Assembly: GCF_030867095.1 (NCBI RefSeq)
Contig: NC_081830.1
Span: 37,121,832-37,185,831, forward strand
DNA length: 64,000 nucleotides
Direction: 5' to 3'
From: Alligator mississippiensis
Lineage: Eukaryota > Chordata > Crocodylia > Alligatoridae
The notes below the pieces were generated by a model that was not told the origin of the DNA, made no database searches, and worked only from the letters and a program-made list of their open reading frames with translations. How positions within the stretch are numbered: the stretch's first letter is position 1; every line of letters starts with the position of its first letter. A program made the translations under genes and the position numbers. Of the stretch, positions 10,951 to 24,800 are shown one piece after another.

Positions 10951-12772
10951 CAGATACAAATTGAAAGCAGATGAATGGAGCACAGCCCCACTTTCTCAGC
11001 TGCCTCCTCCCCTTCCCAGCTACAACTGATGCAAGAAAGAAGCAGAGGAACAGCAAGAGAGAAAGCAGCAAGTAATTTAGTGAGAGAAGCGTGGTGGTTC
11101 AGAGGTGAAACCTCTGTTCCAGCAGCCTAGGGGCAGGCAGGTGGTATACCATGAGTAGGTCAGCCAGGGACGAAATGATCACTCAGAGCCAGATGTCACT
11201 CCTTTTAGGGCACAAAAAGCATACTGATTGCTATTCCTAAATGCAGAACATGGGGGCTTTGTGAGCACACATTTGCCACCTGCAAAGGAAGATGACTTGA
11301 CAGACTTTGTGGTGGCCAGCATTAAGAGAGAGGCCTTCCACACACCTGGTTTCCATCTGGGGTTTATTTGCTGTGTAGAGATATTAAGAGCCATAAGACC
11401 AGCCCAGGTAAAGTTGTGAATTTAACATTGCTAAGGTTCCCAGTACTGCTGTGTTGACCTTTAGTTAAATACAAGCCTTTTATAAGGCACCCAATTTTTT
11501 ACTAACATCTTGGGATGGATTTCTCTGGACTAGGTAGTACAGTACACGCTCTGGAAAAAGGGCTACCTTCTAGAGAAGCTGCAGAATAGCAAGTGAAACA
11601 GTACCAGTCAGCTAAAAAAAAAAAAATCTACTTAAGCTTCATGCTCCCTTGGACAGGAAGAGAAACAGTGGTGTCGCAAGGAATGACCAAGCTACACTGG
11701 CTGCATCAGCATTTTTTAGCCCTCGGGTTTTCATGGTGCACAGGGAAACACCGTGCCAACACCATGCAGCAGCAATGTTTACAAGAAGGCAGACACATCT
11801 TTACTAGAAAGGAACTTGGCAGCTTCCTACTTGTCCTGTTCTGTCTTACCCTTTTTACTTAAAAGCAGCTACCAGGCTCTCAAGATTATCAGAGACAACC
11901 AAGTCTTTCCCTGGCCTGAGGTGTTCACCTCTGCTCAGAAGCAGAAGCCTTATTAAAAGACACCATTACTATACTTGTTTATCCATCATAGAGCCTCAGC
12001 ATTCAAGTTACTCAGTGAGAACATGTACCCTTCCAGAGAAACTTCCCTCTTCTTTTATTCAGCGTGAGACTTTTCCTATCCTCCTTTTGTCACCTTCAGA
12101 CGTTGGTGGTAACTATAAGGTTTAGTGCCTGTGCAGTTACTAGCCATGTAACAGACTGCCTTACCCAGGCTGGTTCTGGGCACAGGCAACATCATGTCTG
12201 TGAGAAAGCACTGCACAGATCGTGAAGCTTGAGCAGCAGCAGCAATGACATACTACCATAGGTCCAGTTCATGTTCTACTGGGCATCTGAAGTGGTTGCA
12301 GGGGAGATGTCTGCCATTAATTCACAAAGCAAAGCTTGTTCCCAGGCAGCCAGAACCTGAGGAGCTGTGGAGGAACCAACTCTAGGTTTCTGCAAGCCAA
12401 ACAAGGGGCAAGCTGTGATTGAGGAGTGTATGTAAAAGGACCTAGCTCTTGTAGAACTGGCTGACCTGCTGATGTAACAAAAAAGCCTCTAAACCCCTAG
12501 GCACCACTGCATCCACTTCCTGTGCGTGTTTTGTGCTGAGGAATCCCAACTCCAGGCTATAAGGCCTTTGTAACAACTTTGTTCTTGATCCCAATGCAGA
12601 GAACGGGCGGGCACCCTGCTCAGAGGCAGCACAGAATGCTGGGATGGATGGGAGCCAGGGATGGCAGCAAGCACCTATGAAAACCGGTAGCCCCAGACTC
12701 TTGAAGGAGCTTCCCTCCCCCCCTCCGCCCCGCACACAACACAGATTTGCAGAGTCCACTTCCTACAAGTGT
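10951..12772 (-). other. ATG4B: ATG4B 3' UTR (probable)
   Basis: This is the sequence downstream of the ATG4B stop, up to the more distal poly(A) signal. No other exon-like feature or clear repeat was recognised. Confidence 0.5.
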
Positions 12773-12846
12773 TCAGAGAGACAAGATTTCAAAGTCTTCA
12801 TCTTCTGAATCGAAGAATCTTTCCAATCTGTCAGCGTCGGAGGAGT
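12773..12846 (-). CDS. ATG4B: ATG4B last coding exon with stop
   Basis: It encodes the acidic tail [19 protein letters not shown] followed by EILSL and TGA (12773-12775). It carries the C-terminal LIR motif FEIL preceded by acidic residues, as in human ATG4B. Confidence 0.96.
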
Positions 12847-15800
12847 CTGCAAAGACAAGAGAAAGTTTGGCCATGTCAGTTGCCTATTTCACAATGACAT
12901 ATTTACACTGTGGGTGTCACTAGCCAACACATCCCAGAGGCAGCACAATGAAGTGAGGGTCCTGAGGTGGAACACAGCATGCTTGAGTTTATGAAGAAAG
13001 CTCAGCTCCATGTCACTAATACTGGGAGATGCTCTTTCCCCCCAGGACTGGACTGTACAACACATTTTATCATATTAGCACCTTTGATTCAACATAAGAA
13101 GAGGGCAACAAAAGCAATGCCACCCCCAAAATACTCTTCACTCAGCTGACATCACCTCCACGAGGAAGCTAGCATTGATGCCATCTCATGCTCCCTCTGG
13201 TTTGTAGGGTGCAGGCCACTGGGGAGTGTTCATCCCAGAGGCACTGGCAACAGAAAATGCATGGCTCCATGATGCACATTTTTTACCACCACAGAAGGCT
13301 GCAAGCCTGGAGTTGACCAAAGGAGAGCTCTGGGAGCCAGGGGAGAGATCTGGGGCAGAACACAGATCCTGGGGAGACCAACGCTAGCTAAAGCTGTAAG
13401 AAGAAACATGGCTTAGTTTTATGAGAACAACAACCAATTACAGCAGTGGTTCTTAACCTTGTCAGACTCAAGGTATCCCTCAGAAAATGCCGGCTCTTAA
13501 TTTTCACTGTTTTTGACGACAAATTATTAGAACAACTATTCTGTTGCAAAGAACTCAGAAAAATCATGACAGGTCTGAGTGCTTTCGATACTATGGATTC
13601 CTACCTGAAATCTGGCTTTACCTTGTGAATCATGTGTTGTTGGTTGAACGCCTAATACTGCTAATAGTCCATAGCACCCTGCAGCATCTGGGCTGAGAAT
13701 CACTGAACTGGAGAAATACTAAATGACAGTAGCTGACCGCAAGGCAGGGATGGACAAGGCAAGTCACATAAGAACTGGTTGGGCACGCAGCTGTAGCTCT
13801 GGTCATGATTTTGCTACACTCCAGTTCCTTGAGGCAGTGGGTGACAAAGCCCAACAGTTACTGCTTTGGAATATTCTTAAATTTGATGTCAGGGGTTCAC
13901 ACAGGCCAAAAGTATTAATCTAGATGAGATGCTTCGGAGGGAACCTCATTCCACCGATGTGATGGGGAAGGGGGAAAGAAACCAACAGTAAAAGGAAGAT
14001 GAGGACAAAAGTGAGACTGAATTAGTGACATGCAGTCTGTTCAGCAGAAAACTGAACCATGGGATGGCAAGGATCAGCCAGATCAAGTGAGGGGGAGAGA
14101 ATTAGAAAATAACCAGCCCATTACAACACTAGAGACAAGAACCAGATGGGAAACAGAAACAGTAAGAGAGGACTGAGAGAAGGACAAGGGCTAGAGTGTG
14201 AGATAAAGCTGTGATAAAGAGAGAAGAGCTATTAGCAGAGGGACAGATGAGAGTGCAGGGCACACTTAACAGGACACAGCCCAACTGGCAAGAAAGGAGG
14301 TTTGTCCACCATACTCACTCCACTTGGCAGAAGCTGTCAATGGCTCTTTAACCCCTGCAATGTTCATGCACATGATTAACACAACAAATGGGCATTGGGA
14401 GCAGAAAAACTGCTTGGCAGTTGTCCCTCATTGCACCAAGAGGGCAGAGAGTGGTTAACTGGCCCATGTAAGAATGGATACCAATGGAAACTAAGACTAG
14501 TCTAATTTCATCCTAAATCACTTCCAGCATCTACTGGAACTCCTGGCTTGGTGATCTCAGACAAATTCTAGGCTGAACAGGGGCAGAGAGAGCCAAAGAT
14601 TGTCAGAACTCCACGAGCTTTCATAGACTAAAAGGAAGCAGCCCACCCTGGGGGCTTTCTACCCAGATGAATAGCTGGCTGGGCCTCACCTGGTGTGAGA
14701 TTGAGAACATCAGGGTTGGAGAAGTGTGAAGGCTGACGTTCCACCAGTTCAAACATAGGCAGGGCTCCCCTTATCAGAGACAGCTGTGGAGCAAAAGTAC
14801 AGAGAGCACACACTGTTAATACAAATATGCTCATACTCAAAAGGTGGCACCTGTCTTTTCACTCTGGATCTAGGAGGAAGGGGAAGCATCTGTCAGCAAA
14901 AGAAAACAGCTGGTGAGATCTTATCTACACCTTTAAATTCCTGTCTTCTCTCAAGGGCAAGTGCTCCCCACTAGAGAGTACCTGCTGGTCCCATCACACA
15001 CCATTGCAGTGAGGACCAGAGGTGACAGAAGCCCTTTGGCCCTTCTCCCTGGGGCAGCAAGAAGCACTGACAAAGTAGTTCAGCAAAGGACTTGGTCTCA
15101 GGGAGAGAAATGGAAGTCACAACTGCGCAAGTGTTAGATTGCAGGTTGGGAGGACAAACCACCTATCTGAGGAACCCCAAAGACAACAAAGCAAGGGAAC
15201 TAGAGGCTTACAATCCTCGAGCAGACAACAGGATTGCATTGGGAAATGGAAGGGAAAACACATTCAGCATTACCAGGGGTTCATATTTATGTTTTCTCTT
15301 CAAGTTAAGTGAACAAGTTTAGCTGTTCAACTACAGTTGAACTGAACCAATCCTCTAGCAAGCTGTTTGGGGCCACTGGACTGCTTGTGAAAGCAAGCTC
15401 TTAGAGACATGAAATCCATCCTATTTTCTTGTGTTTTCTAGAAATCCCAGGGCTACCAGACTCCCTGGCCTGGAGGTCCTGCCCTTGATTTCGCTTGCCC
15501 AAACCCTCATACAGTTTCAAATTCTGATGCAATTTACTTCCTTCCCTGTTATTCCATTGTTAGGTGGTTGCTGAGTTCTGCCCCAGCACAGCCACATCAG
15601 TCACAAAATAAGATAGATAACTGCATTGAAAGCAATGGGATAGCAAGAAGGCCAGGTGTATGTGTAAGGAAGTATTTATGTCTTCTTAGGCTGACAGTCC
15701 TGTTAGATCCTGCACAAATTTACTTGATGTCACTTCCAGGCCATCTGTAAGAGCAGGGATACCACAGCTGTCAAACATTGCTAGACTATTAGTAACATGC

Positions 15801-18800
15801 TTTAAGAATCTGCAAGGGAAGGCATCACAGTCAAGCTAATCTCCTACCCGGGCCTGACAGCACCAGTCCGCTGGGCTTCAAGAGAAATCCTCTCAAGCAT
15901 CTGCATTTGGGATTGAAGGTTTTTTGATGCCAGAATCAATTAAGTAGTTCTCTATTCTCCAGCTGCAGAGAATGGGCCAGATACATGCACTGGGATTTGA
16001 AAACAACCTTATGGTCTTTTATCAATGATATAACCAAGCACAAACCTTTTTGATTTGCTGGCACCAGTCATTAAAGTCTTCTTCTGTGTTGCAGAAAAAG
16101 CCCTGAAAAAGAGAATGATATACTGTCTTTGCTAGCTTGTAATATGACAAAAAGGTTGACTGAGTCCACCCAAAAGCCTCATGCCTTAATGCTCAAAATG
16201 TACTTGTTCAGCATCAGTTACACAAATAAACATATTGATGAAGTGAGACACCAAAAGGGCAAGAATGCTTTTGTAGTTCTAGCGACTTTGCTTTTATTAC
16301 AGTTCAGGCTGCCTATAGCCAAACTGACCAGTTTTCAGAGGTGTAATTAAAACCAGCCCTTCGCATATCCTGGGAGCACTAACTCTTGGTCTATTCTGCC
16401 TTGGCTGGGATAATGCAAGTGTTACAGAAACAAGAGCCAGTCCAGCTGGAAACAAAGGTCACTCATTATAGATGTAACTGAAAACAGGACAAGGAAACCT
16501 GACTGAACAACACAGTCACAACAGTGTTCAAGCCAGCTGCTCCACCACAAGGCAAGAGTCAAGCCCAGACTGCATGTCAGAGATGGCAGAACCTCCCCAT
16601 ACTCTCAAAAAATCTGTTTAAAAGGAGAGCGTGCCAGTGACTTGACCCTGGCATCCTGGGTACTTTGCTCTCAGAACTACAGATTGCCGTTAGAAAGCCT
16701 CTCCCACTTGCATTTAGGTTGTGAGAGGGGACAGCTCCTCTCTCTGTGCTCACTGTGCTATGCCAGGCCCTGGAGTGAACACTGTAGTAATAATCCATTT
16801 AGAGTCAGTGTTCACTTTTGTCTCGGGAGCAATAGCCAATAGTGGTTACACACTGCATCACAGCCTGCAGGCTACCTTCTCAGCACCCATGGTTTGACCA
16901 ATGGAAACAATGCATCATGATGGACACTCGGCAGTTAATTGCTTTGGCGAAGTAGCCACATCAGGGTGTCCCTCTGTACTCAACTGTATTGGAGGAGCTG
17001 CCTACATAACCCTTCTGACTAAATCTTTAGGCCAAATTCAAGACTTCTTGCCACAGAACACAACATGCCTGGCAAACAGCATCTACATCAGCAATCTAAC
17101 AGGGAAAGGAACCAGCCCAAAGGGAAGGGATGCCTGGGAAACTGATGGTCCCACCTGCCCCAGAAGTCAAGCTCTCAACATCTGGCATGGAAATAAGCAA
17201 CAGAACACACCACTGCGATGGAGGGGTCGAGTTCAGCGATGCTCATTCGGCAGGGAGGGTGCTGGCAATGGAAGCTCTCGTCAGGGATACAGCCACTGTC
17301 ACTGGGCTCCACAGCAGGCTGGGTAGTGTGGGGGTCCAGATAAATTAGCTCCTCCTCTGGACAAACACACAGACAGGGAAACACAAACATGAATGATCAT
17401 AGCCTGTAGCTTTCTTCTGAAGAGCAAGCGGGTGATTAATGGCCACCAGCACAATCGGCTCATGATCTGGAAACGCCTGACATTCATAGGGACAATGAGA
17501 GAGAGGGTGAACTGAGTTCATACAGATGGGGAAGCAGGGGGTCCCCAAGGGAACATACTGAAGGCCAGGAAGGGATCTCAGCAATGGATCTAGAAAGAGG
17601 TTACCACGCAGGCCTGCCTTGTGCTGGAATTCACTTTCACGTAGGGTGTATTCCAGGAGAAATAGTATTTTAGGGTATGGAGACCCTTATTCACAAGGAA
17701 ACCTAATCACACAGCACATCATGCTGTTTTAAAGAAAAAGGAAAACACTCGACTTGTAAATTAGGGGAGGTATGAAAGCTGCAGCCCGAGTGGGGCAGAT
17801 GAACACCTAGCTGATACCACCCAGCACCCAGGAGGGTTACTCACTCACCTACATAGCCAATGAAGTAGTGAGCACTGTTAGGCTTCCCTCCGATCACCCC
17901 CAGGGACTGGGACATCATGAAGCAGTGCTGGAAAGCAAGACAAAATATGGGTGGCTAACAACTCAGGAGTACAATGGAAAGGCCATGAAGTGGTGTGTGC
18001 CAGGAGCCTGTTCAATAAGCAACTCCAGGAGCAAAAGCAGCCAGTTATAGAAGAAAGGGACTCCCAGGAGGAAAGGAGGCTTCAGCTTGGGGCCTGCCCC
18101 AAGAGAAGTGTCTCATGGAAACCTCAGAGGCAGTATCTGGAACCAAGCATCCCAGGAATGGAAAGGGTGGTAGGAAGGAGGAGGTATTTTGGATACTGCC
18201 TAGGGCCATTTGTACTATGCCTACAAATGCCAGTAGCAGCTTGAGGCAAAATTCTGGCTCCACAGAAATCAGTGGCAAAACTCTCATGGCCAGGATATTC
18301 CCCCTCAAGCTTGTCATTGGACAACAATGCTGACAAGGGGATTCTTGTCTGAATAATCCTGGAAAATGGGCTGAGATGATTTTGTGTCAGAGCTGCAACA
18401 TCCTGACACTGCAGTGAGGACAAGACACCAGACCTGAATTCAGGAGTTCCCTTGTCCAGACATCTGGGAAAGCACCAGCACTGATATTGCAAGTCAATGG
18501 GCAACCTCTCACTAACTCTATGCCCCTCAGATCTGGAGCTCTACAAACTCCTGAGATTGTAGGACACCAGGCAGGGCTTGAAAGACTGCTCATTTAAATC
18601 CTAACCCATACATGTGATATCCTACACAAATATGAGCCTGAAGCTCTACATTTGAGGTTCAGGCTGCCTCTAAGCATGGAACAACCAGTGGGCTGGATTC
18701 TGTGGTAATCCTGTGCTATGGACAGTCAGGTAGGGACTGAGATTAGATCAAGGGCAACACTGTCACTGCTTAAACCCCATTCTCAAAAGCAGTTTAGTCA

Positions 18801-21800
18801 CATTGGAGCTTACACATCATACTGACTGTCAATGAAACTTAAGTGCCTACATGCCTACCTTTCCTTTGAAAAAATTTACCCCTCAACTAATTTCAGACCT
18901 GACTTATCCAATATTGGTAGTAGAACTTCAGGCAGTAAAACGCCAAGTTCCCAGCTCACTTCTACAATACACAGCTTCAAAAATCTCATCCCTAGGTCTC
19001 CTACCTTTAGTGTTTCAATATAAGCTTCGTTGATATCCGTGAGCCCAAGCCGAAGAGGTATCAGCAGCACCAGTGGTTTCCATAGTCTATCTGTGACCTC
19101 TGCTTCCTCTGGGTACCCATTATAGAGCAGGTCAGAGTCTAGGGTAGGGAATGCTGAAGCCCCAGCACACATCCAGTTGGACTTACATAACCGCCCTATA
19201 GAGAGGGAACATGCAAACAGAGGGTTTCAGGAAAGGCTTCAGACAGCTTCCAGATTGTGAGTTGTTCTTTCACAGAGCTCAAGTAAAGCTGCTATTTACA
19301 TTTCTCCAAACTATAGGACACTTTAAAGAAAAGCAGCACATAGGTTGGTTTAGTGGGAGCCACTACTTTGACTGTTATGTATTCTTTCCAGGTCTCCTTG
19401 GTAAAGTTCAGGTTCACATATAGGATATTTAGAGTAAGTTTAAAAATCAAACCTTTCATGCCAAACCACTCAGCACTCCTGGTATCACTTTGGGAACCAT
19501 TAAAATGCAACCACTTCTACAGTGGAAAGGCAGCAACCAAATGACTGTCATGTGCTTGGAAAACTGAGCAGCATGATTACAAGGAGAGACAAAAGAAAAT
19601 CTCTCATCCAGCTGAAATTGCAGGGAGAACTTAGGCAGAAAGCAGCATAAAACCAGAACTAAATCTAGTCAGGACAATGGAGCTATCATGCTGTGGCTGA
19701 ACACAGGAGATCATCTATAATTTGTGCTTGCTCTGTAGTAAGATGCAAACAAACAGCTCTGAACAGCAGGACTCTTACAAGGCTCTCTAAGGGCAGGATT
19801 TCCAGCAAGGAGTCCAAGGGGGAATTCCCAGGGGCACCTGAAGCTGGAGTGCTCAGAAGTTCAGGGCTGTAGGTTGCAGCTGTGTTGGTCTAAGGACATA
19901 GGCAGACAAGGTTCTTTTGGGTGAATCCAATATCTTTTTTTGGGGGTGAATCTGATATCTTTTTTTTGGAGTTCAGGAACCTCCAAGTTAATGAACATGC
20001 CTTAAAGAGTCACCTGCATCAGCTCTGCCAAACAGCTCCATGACCTCCTGAGCAGCAGTGCGGAGTGTGATGACAGACCATTCCAGCAGCTGCAAGCTGC
20101 AATACTTCATAATTGGTTTTCCAAGTTCACCAAATAGCTCCCCAGCAAACCCCAGCACTGCACTCCATGAGTCGCCCTCCTCCCCCACTCTCTAGCCTTG
20201 TAGGGAAGGCAGGAGTGCTAGAATTTGCCTAGTAAGGTAAAGCGTGGGAGACCATCAGCCCAGAGCATGCTGGGCAGACTGGGATGGTTCAGAAGCTACT
20301 TCAAAACTTCAAGTCTTTGGTCATCTGATTAAAAAGCAAGACATTTCAATTACAATGGTCATGCTTAGCATAATCTGTACAGACATGGATCTTCAGAGCA
20401 TGCCTCTGAAGTAGCCTCTGAGCATTTTCCAAAACACTTAACCAGGTAGCTGGCAGCCACCCAGAGACTGAACTGAAATCCAGACCTGGGAGCCCCTGGC
20501 ACCTGCCCCTACTAAACCATTTCTCTAGGCCTGGCTCATTTGCTTGCCAGTTCCAATGCTCATTAAAATTAAAATCCTGCAATTCTCTAAAGTGATGCAG
20601 ATTAACAAACGCAAAACAAAACAAGAAGAGGTGCCTGTGATCCAGGAGGAGATTGTACTCAAAGTCACACTTATCTGCCACCTAGGGAATGAGGCAGCCA
20701 CCTTGTGACCAGGCCACTGATCTGCTGCCACCCCAGCGCTCTCCATTCTCTCATACCACCCTTCCCCTCCAAGCCTCCATAGTCTCTGCTTACCATTACC
20801 ACCAAGTGATGCAGATTTCTGTGGCCAACAGCCATGCTGAAGGGCAAATTCAGGGGTAATGGTAAAGAGCGAGTAGGGCTGGAGCATCAGCAGGGACCAC
20901 ACAGGCAAGAGGTGGAGCAGGACACAGAAAAGTGCCAAGGTAAAACAGCATGCAGGAGGCAGGAGAACCCCTCTGCAGCTACTGCCATGTGCTGCCAATC
21001 CCCACCCCCAAACTGTTCACAGACCAAATCCTGCCCACGAGCCATAGATTGCCAGCCTCTGACTTACAGCACAGCTCATGTTTTCAGATACCGTCAAGTT
21101 CAACAGGGCCTTTGCTCAGGAGCAGCACCCCAGGAAATGGCGCTACCAGGAGACTGGCCAGCAGTGTGCTGCTCACATCAAAAGCATCTGGAATCTCACA
21201 TATCACACAATCCTTGACTCTGTAGAATGGCTTTGCTTGGGCTATTTTCAGAAGCTTCCCTCCCAAGGCCTCTCATGTCCAAGTCCATTTGCTTTCTTCC
21301 CTTGCCATCACCATATTAGTGAACTCTAATATTTCATCATCCTTGCAAAACATTCTGGGACTGATTCAATACCCAAGAAAGCAAACTAGCTAATGCTTCT
21401 ACTATAGAAGCATGGAAGTCATAAGACTTCCCTGCAACCTGCTTTTCCTTTGAAAGTCATGACATTGAAATTGCAGCTGTTTCCTGACCTGATGCATTAC
21501 AAATCACTACCAGAGACCGCATCAACATAGATTTGGGTAACTGGTTCATGCTTTTACCCCATTTATACTTCTGAAACTCTGGTATCTTTCATCTTCTGCA
21601 GGTACGCTCTATATCCCAACCTCCTTTAGCTGGTGAGTATTGTCCACTGCTAGGACTACAAGACATACCCCAGCTAGATGCCTTTAAGCCAGGTAACCAG
21701 TTGCTGTCCATGCCTCTACAGCTACAGCACAGAGAAGGCTGCAAAACTCACTGTCACAACCCAAGGGTGTGATTTTTGTTTGTGTGTGCTTCGGCACTGC

Positions 21801-24800
21801 TAAATTATTTCCTGCCACTTGTAGCTTTCTTTGCAGGGTGCATTTCTTCGCTGCAACACAGAAATGCATGTTGCAAGGAGTTCCCGCCATTTGTATTTAA
21901 ATTCATGCCCCACTATTGGTCAGTTCTAAATTATTCCTACGTGGCAGCTAGCGATTGGTTTGCTAGCCGTATAAAAGGCTTGAGTGGTTTCCGCCCAAGT
22001 TGGAGGACTCCACGAACATCAGGAGGAGGAGACTTCACGTCTCGTGAAGATCTCTAAGCGCTGCGGAGCCTATTGGACCCAGCGTGAATATCAAGAAGGC
22101 AACAGGGGTCTGATCAGCCTCTCGCCTCTCCCCGTCGCTGAACGATCCCTTGACATACCCTTCCCTGTGCACAAAGTTCCACGGAGCCTAGCAAACTTCG
22201 TGTGAGTGAATTGTGAGTGAATCCAGAGCTCTGTCCGAGTCCTTAAACTGGGACCTAAGCGAAGTATTCCTGGAAGCTTTCCAGCCTGCACCGCGACCAT
22301 CTACGGTGTAAGTAAACAATCTTAAACAACCATTAAGCGTCCGTGCCTAATTCTAGCAAGCCGCCTGCCTTCCCCGACCCGGTGTGTCCGGGCTGCTGGC
22401 CACAGCCCGCCGCGCGAAAAAAGGGCCTTGGACTGCTCCCGGCCCGCACACCCACTTGAAAAGCAGTATAAATTCATCTGCACTGGACTCCATGCAAAAG
22501 AGCTAGATTGCTACAGGTATTTGGGCTAACTAGCTTAAAGCTAGCTGGGGAATGTCTACACACACTGCAGTGTGGCCATGCCTTGAGGCTTCCTAGAAAG
22601 TGCTTTGGATTTAAGTGATTTACTCGGGACATGTTCCATTATTCTGACAAAAATAACTTTGCTGGCATTGCATCTGTCAGTATTCATTCGCCAATTCCCC
22701 TTCTCCTGGTTTCTCATGAGCTCTTTCCAGCACTGCTCCCCTGGCCTTTTTGACACAATGAACTAATTCAGAAAGGATAATGGATGAATGTTTCACCATT
22801 CTAACAAAAGGCATTTCCTATTCACTTGGGAACGAATGGCTGTACAGTACAATGTTAACCGCTACATTTCTAAACTTGTAGAAAACACTATTTGACTTCT
22901 GAATGTTCTGTTGTCTGAAAGAGTTTTGATGTTCTATATATATCAAAAATCAAAATCAAAGCTCTGAGCAAGTCAACCAACCCATCAGTCTATTCTGGTA
23001 ATGGCACACCAGTTTCTACAGGCCTGTGGTATTTGACACTTGGCCTACGCAAATATTAGCAACACAGATGAGGCCATTTTCAAAATGACATGATTGGCAA
23101 TAGTATTTAAGGATTAACATCAGTAAAATGTTCTTAATGTTTAGGGGATGTCATGATTTACATAAACATTGGCCCCACAAAAAATTTCCACAACAAAGCC
23201 AGCATAAGCTGCAGTGAGCCCAAAGCATAGCAACAGCATGCCTCAGCTCTGGCTACAAGACATCATCTCCATAGGGGAAAGGTTAACTCATTCTCTGGGT
23301 CCATCTAGGCACTAGTTTAGCAAGGTATGTGCCATCAATGGGACTTTGTGCTTGAAGTTTAATGCTTCAGTGCTTAGGTGAAGTCAAGGCCTCCAATCCT
23401 TCGGGTCTCTCTTGACACTGATGGAGGAAGGTTTTTTTTAAACTATAAAGCCACCCGTACATTAGAGCTAATAGTACCTTCACATGTTGCTTGGTTTCAA
23501 TTGCTGACTAGCTCATGATCTGAACTAATGACCTGAAGGTGAAGAGTTCTGTGGGTTATAACCATCCAGTTCCTCTGCCACACAAGTGAATGGTTACTCC
23601 TTTCCCTTTGACAGAGCTCTTTTATTAGCTGGCACTCCCTTCCCTCTTTCCTTCCTCAATTTTAAATATTCTTCCTCAGTACATTTGTTCCTGCTTCCTT
23701 GCTCTGTTGAACAGCATGAGTGCTTCAGCTCTCAATGACAAGAGCCAAAGCAGGCATTTCCACTCAAGGTGGCCACCAACAAGAGTTTGCTGGCACTATG
23801 CTTCCCTCCAGAACTAAAATCCTTTTGACAAAGCTCACAGTGCCAAGTTCGACACATGAAACTACTTATCTGGCTTTGCTTCTTGCTTGTAAAGGCTGCG
23901 ATTCCTATTTTGTTTCTAATGCTCTTTGGCCAGGGCTTTGTACAGAGGAGGGTTATAGTGAACTTAGCTTTTTAGCCCTGCAACGTTTTTCCCATTTTTT
24001 TTTTCATGCTTCTTGCGATCACAACACAGACAGCTCTGACTCTATATCTATGTGGTACTTACTAATTTCTTCCATCACGACAGTGTTGTCCATGGCTATG
24101 TGCACTGCCAATGAGCTCCATGTATCAAAAGTGGCAAGTTTTCTATGGGGGAGAGAGAGCGAGAGAAAGAAAGAAGAAACTAGAGGACTAATTAAAAGGC
24201 ATTAAGCAAAGGCAAGGAAGAGATTTCTAAGATTCTTATAGAATAAGATAGTGAATTGGGAAACACTGTCATTCACAGATCACAATGGGTTTGCCCCTCG
24301 CAAAAGAACTCACTACATACACAGTGCTGAGGGGGTATGTCTTTATCCCACACTAGTGACTGAATGAATGGGATGTTTTACCACATTTTGTTCCCACAGG
24401 CACCCATGTACCATGGCACAGCTCCCCCCTTCCTGATAGGCATCGCTGCAAGTTAAATGGCTGGTCTGTCCAGGATTCTTACATAATGCCACTGCTGTCA
24501 AGGGCAAGGGAGGCAGCCCTCACATACAAGAAGAGACATGGAGGCCAAAAGGGACCATTACAATCATTTAATCAGACCCCGGTGTAACTGGCCACAAAAT
24601 TTCACCCAAGGATTCCAGCAACAAGCCCAGCAGTCCTGGACATGGATCTGTAACTGAAGCACATTTCTCTGTTTGGTCTGCCATACTGAGAGAAGATGGG
24701 TGTCTGCAAGAATGTCTGCATCTGTCTCAGATTGCTGCCCAGTGGGGTTAATTTCATAGGGAGTAGGAAAACGGTTGGTGTGAATGGAGGTAATATTGAA

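Larger units (their letters stand above)
19196..24062 (-). other. ATG4B: ATG4B intron 7
   Basis: This 4.9-kb intron is the third largest of the gene. It contains a Penelope-like end fragment (19865-19968), a SINE-like stretch near 20430, a hAT end (21008-21061) and a solo LTR (21752-22450). The remaining sequence is plain. Confidence 0.8.

Noticed and set aside
18045-18590. Overlapping open frames in ATG4B intron 8
   Set aside because: No codon pattern, splice sites or recognisable motif; likely chance frames in an intron.
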